Source: Burkholderiales bacterium (GTDB taxonomy: Bacteria; Pseudomonadota; Gammaproteobacteria; Burkholderiales; Burkholderiaceae_C). Taken from it: 41,963 nt of DNA. The DNA lies in the NCBI GenBank assembly GCA_028872015.1, contig JAGWLO010000029.1, positions 1-41,963 of the forward strand, read 5' to 3'. The position numbers and the translations under genes are program-made. The notes below the pieces were generated by a model that saw only the letters and a list, made by a program, of their open reading frames with translations, did not search any database and was not told where the DNA came from. Below are positions 32,049 through 39,331 of the stretch, one piece after another. Each line of letters begins with the position of its first letter. Within the stretch, counting starts at the first letter, position 1.

Positions 32049-32786
32049 TCAGGTCTGCGGGCCCAGCTTCGCCGGGCGGGCCTGGGTGGGCACGCCCAGC
32101 GCGTGGCCCAGCGCGTCCAGGCCGTGGCCGAGCGAGTCGAAGCCCCGGGCCACCTCGTCGCGTGCCCAGGTGCCGCCGCTGGCCAGCCGGGCGCCCACGG
32201 CCTGCGCGTCCCGGGTGGCCGCATGGGCGGCCGAGCGGGCCTGGCCGCCGAGCCAGTCGCCCGCGCTGTCGAGATTGACGGCGGCCGCCTTCAGGTCGCG
32301 CCCGCTGGCCTGGTAGGCCTTGCGCGACCAGGCCTCGGCGGCCTGCTCGCGCTGCGCCAGGGCCAGCGCGTGGTCGGCGCGTGCGAAACCGCGGTCCAGC
32401 TCCCGGACCGACTGCTGCGTGCCCTGGTCCAGCGCCTGCGCGCTGTGCTCGAGCCCGGCGCGCGCGCCGTCGAGTGCCTTCCTGACGTCGGCCCCGGCGT
32501 GGTCCGAGGCGCGCGCCAGCACCGCCTCGGCGCGGCGCAGCGCGGCCGCGGCGCCCTGGTCGTCGTGGCGGGCGATGGCCTGCCGGGCGGCGTTGAAGTC
32601 GGCGTCGGGGCTCGTGGCATCCGCCGCGCCCAGCGGTGCCTGGGCCGTGGCGGCACCGTCGGCATGCGCGGCAGCCGCGGTCGGGGGTGAGGACGCGGGT
32701 GGGGCTGCGGGTGGGGCTGCTTGGGCGCCCAGCGGGGCGAGGGCCAGCAGCCAGGCCGAGGCCCGCATCGGGGTGTAACGTTTCAT
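32049..32786 (-). CDS. Secreted Ala-rich helical protein
   Basis: 245 residues: signal peptide (~1-23, ending AQA), a Pro/Ala linker, then a ~170-residue almost purely helical region rich in Ala, Asp, Arg and Gln (DADFNAARQAIARHDDQGAA, ALDQGTQQSVRELDRGFARA, DEVARGFDSLGHGLDALGHA). The repeated amphipathic pattern suggests long helices or an apolipoprotein-like coat. YfdX-type proteins also have alternating helical repeats, but I cannot establish membership. AGGAGG precedes the ATG, and the gene follows the YflT-like gene by 20 bases, so they form an operon. Confidence 0.75.
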   Translation of the reverse strand: MKRYTPMRASAWLLALAPLGAQAAPPAAPPASSPPTAAAAHADGAATAQAPLGAADATSPDADFNAARQAIARHDDQGAAAALRRAEAVLARASDHAGADVRKALDGARAGLEHSAQALDQGTQQSVRELDRGFARADHALALAQREQAAEAWSRKAYQASGRDLKAAAVNLDSAGDWLGGQARSAAHAATRDAQAVGARLASGGTWARDEVARGFDSLGHGLDALGHALGVPTQARPAKLGPQT

Positions 32787-32806
32787 GATCGACCTCCTCG
32801 CGGGGT

Positions 32807-33328
32807 TCAGGCGGTGGCCAGGTGGTCTTGCACGTCGGTGCTGCCGGCGGCGCTCAGCACCTCGTGCGCGCGCCGGATGTCGGCCGCGCTGCCGGTGACG
32901 ACGACCAGGAACTTGTCGGCCTTCAGCGCCGTCTCGTAGCGCAGCACCGAGTCCTTGGGGATGCCCATGCCGGTGAGTGCGCCGACGAGCGCGCTCAGGC
33001 CGCCGGCGACCACGGCGCCTTCGAGCCCGCTGACCACCGCCGCGGCGAGCGGGCCGAGGATGATGATGTGGCCCACCACCGGCACGAACATCAGCGCCGA
33101 GCCGAACAGGATGCCGGCCAGCCCGCCCCAGAAGGCGCCGAGCTTGCCGAAGAAGCGGGCCCGGTCGCCGACATTGAAGTAGCCCACCACGTGCTCTTCC
33201 GAGTGGTAGTCCTTGCCGACGATGGAGATGGACTTCAGGTCGAAGCCGGCCTGCCCCAGCTTGCGCACTGCGCCCTCGGCGCGTTCGTGCGAGTCGTAGA
33301 TGGCGGCGGCGATGTCGGGTCGGGTCAT
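32807..33328 (-). CDS. YflT/general-stress-17M-like protein with membrane segment
   Basis: 173 residues. The N-terminal domain (AAIYDSHERAEGAVRKLGQA, then GFDLKSISIVGKDYHSEEHVVGYFN) matches heat-induced stress protein YflT/GSP17M. A Gly-rich hydrophobic hairpin follows (~75-130: KLGAFWGGLAGILFGSALMF, GPLAAAVVSGLEGAVVAGGL), then a second small alpha/beta part (YETALKADKFLVVVTGSAAD). Gly-zipper insertions of this kind occur in DUF1269-type stress proteins. AAGGAG precedes the ATG. It leads a two-gene operon with the helical protein. Confidence 0.8.
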   Translation of the reverse strand: MTRPDIAAAIYDSHERAEGAVRKLGQAGFDLKSISIVGKDYHSEEHVVGYFNVGDRARFFGKLGAFWGGLAGILFGSALMFVPVVGHIIILGPLAAAVVSGLEGAVVAGGLSALVGALTGMGIPKDSVLRYETALKADKFLVVVTGSAADIRRAHEVLSAAGSTDVQDHLATA

Positions 33329-33427
33329 GCGGGGCTCCTTGGGTGCTTGGGTGCTTGGGGGTCGGGGCGGCTGTTGCCCCTGGGTTGGCACTCTAGGAGC
33401 CGGCCGCGCCCGGGGGCAGTGGCGGGG

Positions 33428-33478
33428 GTCACGGCGGCGTCACGGCTCGGGCCCGCAGCCGCCGTGACCAAGGTCACG
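33428..33478 (-). promoter_or_regulatory. GTCACG/CGTGAC palindromes upstream of the YflT-like gene
   Basis: The spacer holds GGCGTCACG (33436-33444), an 11-base inverted repeat GTCACGGCGGC/GCCGCCGTGAC (33428-33438 and 33458-33468), and a near-perfect palindrome CGTGACCAAGGTCACG (33463-33478). It is 100-150 bases upstream of the start. The layout suggests a dimeric regulator site. Apart from this the 292-base spacer 33329-33620 shows only an 8-base tandem repeat and Pro-codon-like GC sequence, no gene. Confidence 0.45.
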
Positions 33479-33620
33479 CCAGCGTCTTGGTGCGCCCCGC
33501 GTCCTGCCCGTGCACCGGGCACCCGTGCAGGCGCCGCGCACCGCGCGCAGGGGGCCTCGCACCGCGGCAAGCCGCAGGCTCGCCCCAGGCGGCCCTGCGG
33601 GCGCCGCAGCGCGGCCGCGC

Positions 33621-34094
33621 TCAAGGCTGCGGCAGCTGCCAGTGGAAGGCCAGGTCCACGCCCCGGGCGGCGCCCACCGTGACCTCGCGCGTCTGGGTCA
33701 CGCCGCGGTGGCGCGCGCTCACGCGATAAGCCCCCGGCGGCAGGCGCAGGTAGGTCATGGGCCCGGCGTCGGCCAGCTGCAGCCAGGGCCGGCCCTGCCG
33801 GTCGGTGACGAGCAGGTGCACGCCGGCCACGAACAGGTTGTCGCGGTGCTCCGAGAAGGTCAGCCGCAGCGGCCACTCGTGGGCCACCTGCTTCATCGAC
33901 TGCTGCTCGTCCAGCCCGATGCCGCCGTTGAGATAGGCGGCGGCCTGAGCGCCGGGCGCCGAAGCCGTCGGCGGCGCCGGTGCGGCGGCCGGGCTCTGCG
34001 CGTGCGCGCGGCCCGGCAGCGCGGCCGCAGCGGCCAGTGCCAGGGCGCAGCAGGCGCCCCCGAAGGCGCCGCGGAAGGGGCTGATCGGCTGCAT
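33621..34094 (-). CDS. Exported protein with carboxypeptidase-regulatory-like domain
   Basis: 157 residues. Signal peptide ~1-32 (cleavage AHA), Ala/Pro spacer, then ~100 residues with QSMKQVAHEWPLRLTFSEHR, DNLFVAGVHLLVTDRQGRPW and a closing beta motif PMTYLRLPPGAYRVSARHRG. The PPGxYxVxA element is typical of transthyretin-like/PEGA carboxypeptidase-regulatory folds used in periplasmic or surface contacts. GAGGAGC precedes the ATG. It is a single gene downstream of the histidine-kinase gene, with GGCGTCACG ~120 bases upstream. Confidence 0.75.
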   Translation of the reverse strand: MQPISPFRGAFGGACCALALAAAAALPGRAHAQSPAAAPAPPTASAPGAQAAAYLNGGIGLDEQQSMKQVAHEWPLRLTFSEHRDNLFVAGVHLLVTDRQGRPWLQLADAGPMTYLRLPPGAYRVSARHRGVTQTREVTVGAARGVDLAFHWQLPQP

Positions 34095-34210
34095 CGTCTT
34101 GCTCCTCGGCCCGCAGGCCCGGGCCGCACGTCGCGACACCGCCCTTCGGTGGCGATCGACGCGGCCCCTGCCGGCACTGTAGGCAGGCCCGGTGCGGACG
34201 CCCAGTGCCA

Positions 34211-34219
34211 GGCGTCACG
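34211..34219 (-). promoter_or_regulatory. GGCGTCACG motif between kinase and exported-protein genes
   Basis: Third copy of the nine-base motif; together with GACGCCC (34197-34203) it forms an imperfect GACGCC-8-GGCGTC inverted repeat. It is in the 142-base spacer upstream of the gene starting at 34094. Confidence 0.3.
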
Positions 34220-34236
34220 AGTTGGGGGCGCCGCCC

Positions 34237-36003
34237 TCAGGCCTCGAACAGCAGCTCGAGCCGGGTGCCGCCGCCGGGCCGGCTGTGCAGCGACAGGCGC
34301 GCGCCGATCAGCGCCGCCTGCTCGCGCATGCCCTGCAGGCCGTAGTGGCCCGGCCGCGCCAGCGTCGGCTCGAAGCCGACGCCGTCGTCGGCCACCTCGA
34401 TCGAGAACCGGGTGGCGCCCTCGGTGGCGGAGGCGGCCAGCACCACCTGCACCGCGCGGGCCTGGGCATGGCGCTCGACGTTGTGCAGCGCCTCCTCGAC
34501 GATGCGGAACACGGTCTCCGCGCGCGCACCGGCCAGCGCCGCCGCGTCGGTGTCGGCCTGCAGCGTGGCGGCCACGCCCGAGCGCTCGCGAAACCGCGCC
34601 AGCAGCTCCTGCAGCGCCGGTCCCAGGCCGGCGTCGCGCACGCTGTTCTGGCGCATCTGCGCGATGGCCGCGCGCGCCTCGGCCAGCCCGCTGGTGGCCA
34701 CCGCCTCGGCGCGGCCGAGCTCGTCGTCCAGCGCCGGGCCGTCCAGCCGCAGCCGCAGCTTGCGCACGAGCCGGATCTGCGTCAGCACCGCCATCAGCGA
34801 GTGGGCCAGGGTGTCGTGCAGATCGCGCGCCAGGCGCAGCCGCTCGCGCGTGACGGCGGCGTGGCGCGATTCCTCGGCCAGGCGCTCGATGCGGGCCGTG
34901 CGCTCGGCCACGCGCGCATCGAGCTCGGCGTTCAGCGTCGCCAGCGCCTGCTTCTCCTGCTGCAGGTGCTCGACCGTGGCCGCCAGCGTGGCGCCGATGC
35001 GGGCCACCTCGTCGCGGCCGGTGGGCATGGCCAGCGTGCGCTGCCGGCCGCTGCGCACGGCCTGCGCGGCTTCGGCCAGGCGGGCCAGCCGGCGCGTGAG
35101 CCACCAGCTGGCGGCCACCGCGGCCGCGGCGGCCGCCAGGCCGGCCAGCAGCACCACCCCGAAGACGGCGCTGCGCACCCGGTGGGCCGAGGCCAGGGCG
35201 GCGACGCGATCCTGGCGCACCACCACGGTCCAGCCCAGCGTGGCGTCGGCGCGCGTGGCCGCCGCGCTGCGTCCCAGCAGGCGCCGGCCGCCGTCGTCCA
35301 GCGCGCTGGCGGGCCCGAGGTGGCGCCCCGCCCAGCCGGGCGGACCCACCAGCACCCGGCCGTCGCGCGCCAGCAGCAGCAGGTCGAGCTGGCGGCGGGT
35401 GTCCAGCGTGTGCAGCAGCCCGGCCGTCTGGGCTTCGAGCCAGGGCCAGGACAGGCGCGCGCCGAGCACGCCCTGCACCGGCCCCGACGGGGCGGCCACC
35501 GGTGCGGCGATCTCCGCGAAGCGCTGCGCCGCCGCGGGGTCCGCAGCCGCCCCGGCCCGCGCGTCGTCCAGCACCGGGTGCAGCAGCCCGGTGCGGAACC
35601 AGCTGCGGGCGGCGACATCGGCGCCCGCGCGGTCGGCACCGCTGCCGGTGGCGGCCAGCAGCCGGCCGCCGGCATCGGCCACGCCCAGCCAAACGAATTC
35701 AGGAAACTGCGCCTGTACCGTGCGCAGGCGGCGCTGCAGGGCCGCGGGGCCGGGGTCGTCGCTGGTGGCGATCAGCGCGGCCGTGGCCTGCACGACGGCG
35801 CGCCGCGTGGCCAGCGTGGTGTCCAGCGTGTGGCGGATCTGGGTCGCGAACTGCGCCAGCAGCCGCTGCGCGTCGTCCAGCGCGTGGCGCTCGGCCACCT
35901 GGGCCGCCAGCAGGGCCGCGCCCAGCGCGGCCAGCGCGACGATCCCGAACACCAGCCAGCCGATCGCCGCGGCCAGGTGCCGGCGCGGGTCGAGGACGCG
36001 CAT
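34237..36003 (-). CDS. Sensor histidine kinase, NarX/LiaS type
   Basis: 588 residues. Membrane helix 1 (~14-35), a large periplasmic sensor part (~36-270, Cache-like by length and the FPEFVWLGVADAGGRLLAATG segment), helix 2 (~275-297), HAMP, coiled coil, HisKA_3 domain with phospho-acceptor His396 (ARDLHDTLAHSLM) and a short HATPase domain (EEALHNVERHAQA, VADDGVGF, GHYGLQGMREQA). It should phosphorylate the LuxR-type regulator encoded divergently at 36310. ATG 36003 is used; a GTG at 36012 is an alternative and neither has a clear ribosome site. Confidence 0.92.
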   Translation of the reverse strand: MRVLDPRRHLAAAIGWLVFGIVALAALGAALLAAQVAERHALDDAQRLLAQFATQIRHTLDTTLATRRAVVQATAALIATSDDPGPAALQRRLRTVQAQFPEFVWLGVADAGGRLLAATGSGADRAGADVAARSWFRTGLLHPVLDDARAGAAADPAAAQRFAEIAAPVAAPSGPVQGVLGARLSWPWLEAQTAGLLHTLDTRRQLDLLLLARDGRVLVGPPGWAGRHLGPASALDDGGRRLLGRSAAATRADATLGWTVVVRQDRVAALASAHRVRSAVFGVVLLAGLAAAAAAVAASWWLTRRLARLAEAAQAVRSGRQRTLAMPTGRDEVARIGATLAATVEHLQQEKQALATLNAELDARVAERTARIERLAEESRHAAVTRERLRLARDLHDTLAHSLMAVLTQIRLVRKLRLRLDGPALDDELGRAEAVATSGLAEARAAIAQMRQNSVRDAGLGPALQELLARFRERSGVAATLQADTDAAALAGARAETVFRIVEEALHNVERHAQARAVQVVLAASATEGATRFSIEVADDGVGFEPTLARPGHYGLQGMREQAALIGARLSLHSRPGGGTRLELLFEA

Positions 36004-36036
36004 CAGCCGCACCGCGGCCCCGTGCGGCGGCGTGGC

Positions 36037-36062
36037 CGTGACCGCAAAGTGCCGGACGTCAC
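36037..36062. promoter_or_regulatory. CGTGAC...GTCAC inverted repeat in the kinase/regulator spacer
   Basis: CGTGAC at 36037 and CGTCAC at 36057 face each other, 14 bases apart, in the 124-base region between the divergent kinase gene and the 61-residue gene. They resemble the GTCACG elements before the neighbouring envelope genes, so this may be an autoregulatory site. Confidence 0.35.
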
Positions 36063-36127
36063 TGTTCCGGCCCTGGCCCTTCGATTACCGTCGCATCGGT
36101 GCAAGTCAACCTCCTCCACAGCCGGCC

Positions 36128-36313
36128 ATGCTGGACGAACTGATCGCCTCGGTGGCGCGCGCCGCCGGCCTCTCGCCCGACCAGGCCCGTCTGGCCGTCG
36201 AGGCGATGCTGCGCTTCTTCACCGCCCGGCTGCCCTCGGCCTGGGTCGGCGAGTTGCACGCCCGCCTGCACGAGCGGCCCGCCGCCGCACCGGGGCCCGA
36301 GGCGCGATCATGA
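36128..36313 (+). CDS. 61-residue helical protein coupled to response regulator
   Basis: 61 residues: MLDELIASVARAAGLSPDQA continues into a helix ending FFTARLPSAW. The pattern (hydrophobic helix, G-L/I-S-x-D/E-Q-A, then a helix closing with RLP) recalls small uncharacterised proteins and DUF2267-like units seen in many bacteria. The stop overlaps the response-regulator start as ATGA, which argues it is translated. No strong ribosome site precedes the ATG. It could be a partner of the kinase/regulator pair, but nothing in the sequence proves that. Confidence 0.6.
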   Translation: MLDELIASVARAAGLSPDQARLAVEAMLRFFTARLPSAWVGELHARLHERPAAAPGPEARS

Positions 36314-37035
36314 ACCCGGTGGCCGGGACCGGGGCCGCCGGCGCGGGCGAAGGCGCGCTGCGGCTGCTCATCGTCGACGACCAGCCGCTGATCCGGCGCG
36401 GGCTGGCCATGATGCTGGCCACCGAGCCGGGCATCGCCATCGTCGGCCAGGCCGCCGACGGCCGCGAGGCCATCGACCAGGCGCTGGCCACCGAGCCCGA
36501 CGTGGTCGTCATGGACCTGCAGATGCCGGGCGTCAGCGGCGTGGTCGCCACGCGCGAGATCACGGCCCGGCTGCCGCACACGCGCGTGGTCGTGCTCACC
36601 ACCTACGACCACGACGACCTGGTGTTCGCCGCCATCCGCGCCGGGGCCCAGGCCTACCTGCTGAAAGATGCGTCGGAGGCCGAGGTGCTGGAGACCGTGC
36701 GCGCGGTGCACCGCGGCGAATCGCGGCTGTCGCCCACCATCGCGCGCAAGGTGCTGCAGCAGCTGCGCCGCCTGGGCACCGAGGCCGTGCCGCCGGCGCC
36801 GGGCCCCGCGCCGCGCGCCCTGCAGGGCGACAGGCAGGACGACGCGCTCACCGACAAGGAAGAACGCATCCTCGAGCTGATCGCGCAGGGCCTGAGCAAC
36901 AAGCGCATCGCCGCCACCGTGTTCCTCGCCGAAGGCACGGTGAAGAACTACGTCAGCCGGATCATGGACAAGCTGCACGCGGCCAGCCGCACCGAGCTGG
37001 CGGTGCGGGCCATCGGCCGGCGCAGCCTAGGATGA
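36310..37035 (+). CDS. LuxR/NarL-family response regulator
   Basis: 241 residues: receiver domain (~17-135) with acidic pocket IVDDQ, phospho-acceptor Asp69 in VVMDLQMPG, LTTYD and the LLKDAS lysine; then a linker and a LuxR helix-turn-helix (LTDKEERILELIAQGLSNKR, then AEGTVKNYVSRIMDKL). It pairs with the divergent HisKA_3 kinase at 34237-36003. Overlaps the upstream small gene by 4 bases. The GTCACG/CGTGAC elements nearby are candidate binding sites. Confidence 0.94.
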   Translation: MNPVAGTGAAGAGEGALRLLIVDDQPLIRRGLAMMLATEPGIAIVGQAADGREAIDQALATEPDVVVMDLQMPGVSGVVATREITARLPHTRVVVLTTYDHDDLVFAAIRAGAQAYLLKDASEAEVLETVRAVHRGESRLSPTIARKVLQQLRRLGTEAVPPAPGPAPRALQGDRQDDALTDKEERILELIAQGLSNKRIAATVFLAEGTVKNYVSRIMDKLHAASRTELAVRAIGRRSLG

Positions 37036-37110
37036 AGCGGTCCCCAGGTCGCTGCACTCCCGCCCCCCGAGCGGGCGGCCGCTGTCTGCCGGCGGCCGGG
37101 CGCCACTGAC

Positions 37111-38040
37111 ATGGCCGCTGCCGTATCGCAACGCCGGCTGGTGGGGCTGCGCCGGGGGCTGGGGGCGCTCTGGATCGGCAACGGGCTGTTCCACTTCGTG
37201 GCCTGGCTCTGGAGCCCGGCGGCCGGGGCGCGGCTGCTGGCCGCCTTCGGCCAGGCGGCCGTGGCGCCGGCCTGGCTGCGGCCGGCGCTACAGGCGGTGC
37301 ACGACGGCGTGGCGCGCGCCGGGCCGCGCCCGGTGGCGGCGGTGCTGGTGCTGCTGGAGCTGGCGCTGGGCACCGCGCTGCTGGCCGGCTGGCGGGTGCG
37401 CGGGGCCATCGCGCTGGGGCTGGGCTACAGCCTGCTGTGCTGGGTGGTGCTGGACGCACTGGGCTATCCCTACGGCCGCGGCCAGACCGACCCCGGCGTG
37501 TTCATCAACTACGCGCTGGCCTTTGCGTTCGCCTGGCGTGCCCAGGCCGTGCTGGCGGGGGCCGCGCCGGGGCCCGACCCATTCCGCCGCGAGCGGCTGC
37601 TGTTCGGCCTGCTGTGGGCCTTGGATGCCGCCCTGAAGTGGCAGCCGGGCTTCCTGACGCAGTTCATGGCCCAGCTGACGCCGGCGGCCGTGGGCCAGCC
37701 GGCACCGATCGCGGCCTATATCCATGCCGTCGTCGCGCTCGTAGGCTGGATCGGGCCGCTGCGCGTGGCCGTGCTCACCGCGCTGGCCGAGACGCTGGTG
37801 GCGGCCAGCCTGCTGAGCGGGCGCGCGATGCGCTGGTCGGTGCCCCTGGCGGCGCTGTACTGCCTGGCGGTATGGACCAGCGCCGAGGGCTTCGGCGGCC
37901 CCTACGGCCTGGCCGGAACCGGCGTGCGGGGCGACGTCATCGGCAACGTGCTGATCTATGTCTACCTGTTCGCCTACCTCTGGCCCGTGGCGGCCCGCCC
38001 GCAGTCGGGGGCCGCGCCTGGATCGGGCGGGGGCGGGTGA
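37111..38040 (+). CDS. DoxX-like membrane protein with internal duplication
   Basis: 309 residues, about eight membrane helices. The two halves (~15-142 and ~163-291) look like copies of one four-helix unit: GALWIGNGLFHF vs GLLWALDAALKW, LLELALGTALLAGWRVR vs LAETLVAASLLSGRAMR, and LDALGYPYGRGQTDPGV vs AEGFGGPYGLAGTGVRG, offset 144-148 residues. The four-helix unit resembles DoxX/SURF4-type proteins, some linked to thiosulfate or respiratory redox chemistry. The last 67 bases overlap the convergent CYTH gene. Upstream gap of 75 bases; the ATG at 37111 has no obvious ribosome site. Confidence 0.75.
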   Translation: MAAAVSQRRLVGLRRGLGALWIGNGLFHFVAWLWSPAAGARLLAAFGQAAVAPAWLRPALQAVHDGVARAGPRPVAAVLVLLELALGTALLAGWRVRGAIALGLGYSLLCWVVLDALGYPYGRGQTDPGVFINYALAFAFAWRAQAVLAGAAPGPDPFRRERLLFGLLWALDAALKWQPGFLTQFMAQLTPAAVGQPAPIAAYIHAVVALVGWIGPLRVAVLTALAETLVAASLLSGRAMRWSVPLAALYCLAVWTSAEGFGGPYGLAGTGVRGDVIGNVLIYVYLFAYLWPVAARPQSGAAPGSGGGG

Positions 38041-38555
38041 GGGGGTCGTGCCGCCAGCAGGTCGCGGTAGGCGCCGGCCTCGCGCGGTGCCTGCGCCAGG
38101 CCCAGCGCTGCCAGCAGGGCGTGCGCCGCGGCAGCGCCGTCGGCGTCGGCCTGGCCCGGCTGCAGCACCACTTCGAGCTCGATGAAATCGCCCAGCCCCT
38201 CGACGCGGTCGAGGTGGATCCGCGTGGCCCCGGCGCGCAGCAGCCAGCGCCGCTTGCGCACGCGGCCGTGGTCGCCGCAGGCGCGCAGCAGGGCCTGGCG
38301 CAGCGCGGCCGCATCGGGCACCGGCACCACGACGTAGTCGCTGGCCCGCGCCGCGCCGTCGTCGGGGCGCTGGTAGTGGATCAGCTCGGCGCTGCCGTCG
38401 GCGAACTGGCGCAGCTTCAGCCGCCCCTGCGGCACGCGGAAGAAGGTGTCGTCCTGCTCGATCAGCTCGGGCGCGCCATCGGCCAGCGCGCGTGCCCGCG
38501 GCAGCAGGGCCTCGACGCTGGCGATGCGGGCCTTGATCTCGATGTTGCGCGGCAT
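37974..38555 (-). CDS. CYTH domain protein (class IV adenylate cyclase-like)
   Basis: 193 residues. Begins MPRNIEIKARI, the usual start of the CyaB/thiamine-triphosphatase (CYTH) superfamily, and has the expected basic and acidic strand residues (DDTFFRVPQGRLKLRQF, LIHYQRPDD, RKRRWLLRAGATRIHLDRVE, GDFIELEVVLQPG). The family hydrolyses triphosphates or cyclises ATP; activity cannot be told from sequence. The first Glu of the ExExK motif is Asn here (N-I-E-I-K), as in many members. The Pro-rich C-terminal ~23 residues lie in the overlap with the DoxX-like gene and look non-conserved. Confidence 0.82.
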   Translation of the reverse strand: MPRNIEIKARIASVEALLPRARALADGAPELIEQDDTFFRVPQGRLKLRQFADGSAELIHYQRPDDGAARASDYVVVPVPDAAALRQALLRACGDHGRVRKRRWLLRAGATRIHLDRVEGLGDFIELEVVLQPGQADADGAAAAHALLAALGLAQAPREAGAYRDLLAARPPHPPPPDPGAAPDCGRAATGQR

Positions 38556-38641
38556 GCCGGTCAGGATGCCACAGCCCGGGCGGCGGGCAGAATCGGGCGC
38601 TGAGGCGGGCCGCCAGGGCCCGGCCGACACTGGGAAACGGG

Positions 38642-39331
38642 ATGCGCATACTGGTCGCCGAAGACGAGGTGAAGGCGCGCCGCTACCTGGCGCAGGGGCT
38701 GGGCGAGCAGGGCTTCTCGGTCACGCTGGCCGAGGACGGCGCGGTGGCGCTGGCGCTGCTGCGCGAGCACCCTTTCGACGCCGCGGTGCTCGACGTGATG
38801 CTGCCCGGCCGCGACGGCTGGAGCATCGTGCAGGCCCTGCGCCAGGAGGCCATCCGCACGCCGGTGCTGTTTCTGACCGCGCGCGACCATGTCGAAGACC
38901 GGGTGCGCGGCTTCGAGGTGGGCGGTAACGACTACCTGGTCAAGCCTTTCGCCTTCGCCGAGCTGGTGGCGCGGCTGCGCAACCTGATGCGCCAGGGCGA
39001 CGCATCGGCCGAGCCGGCGCAGCTGCGCGCCGGGCCGCTGCTGATCGACTCGCGGCGCCACCAGGTCACGCGCAGCGGCCAGCCGCTGCAGCTCACGCCC
39101 AAGGAGTACGCGGTGCTGCTGCTGCTGGCGCGCCACCGCGGGCGGGTGCTGTCGCGCACGCTGATCGCCGAGAGCGTGTGGGGCATCTGCTTCGAGACCC
39201 AGACCAACGTCGTGGACGTGCTGATCCGGCGCCTGCGCGCCAAGCTCGACACGCCGTTCGCGCCGTTCGCGCAGCCGCTGCTGCGCACCGTGCGCGGCGT
39301 GGGCTACGTGCTCGACGGCGATGACGACTGA
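38642..39331 (+). CDS. OmpR-family response regulator, CusR/CopR-like
   Basis: 229 residues. Receiver with EDE pocket, phospho-acceptor Asp51 (AVLDVMLPGRDGW), LTARDHVEDRVRGFEVGGNDYLVKPF, then a winged-helix output domain (LTPKEYAVLLLLARHRGRVL, TNVVDVLIRRLRAKLD, RTVRGVGYVL). The IRRLRAKLD...RTVRGVGYVL form is typical of heavy-metal regulators (CusR, CopR, CzcR). The stop overlaps the kinase start by 11 bases. A matching ATGACA-4-TGTCAT site stands before the efflux gene at 41350, which supports copper or silver control. Confidence 0.92.
   Translation: MRILVAEDEVKARRYLAQGLGEQGFSVTLAEDGAVALALLREHPFDAAVLDVMLPGRDGWSIVQALRQEAIRTPVLFLTARDHVEDRVRGFEVGGNDYLVKPFAFAELVARLRNLMRQGDASAEPAQLRAGPLLIDSRRHQVTRSGQPLQLTPKEYAVLLLLARHRGRVLSRTLIAESVWGICFETQTNVVDVLIRRLRAKLDTPFAPFAQPLLRTVRGVGYVLDGDDD

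Noticed and set aside
33341..33356. Tandem GGGTGCTT repeat upstream of the YflT-like gene
   Set aside because: Only two 8-base copies, no further structure; likely chance or slippage with no evident function.
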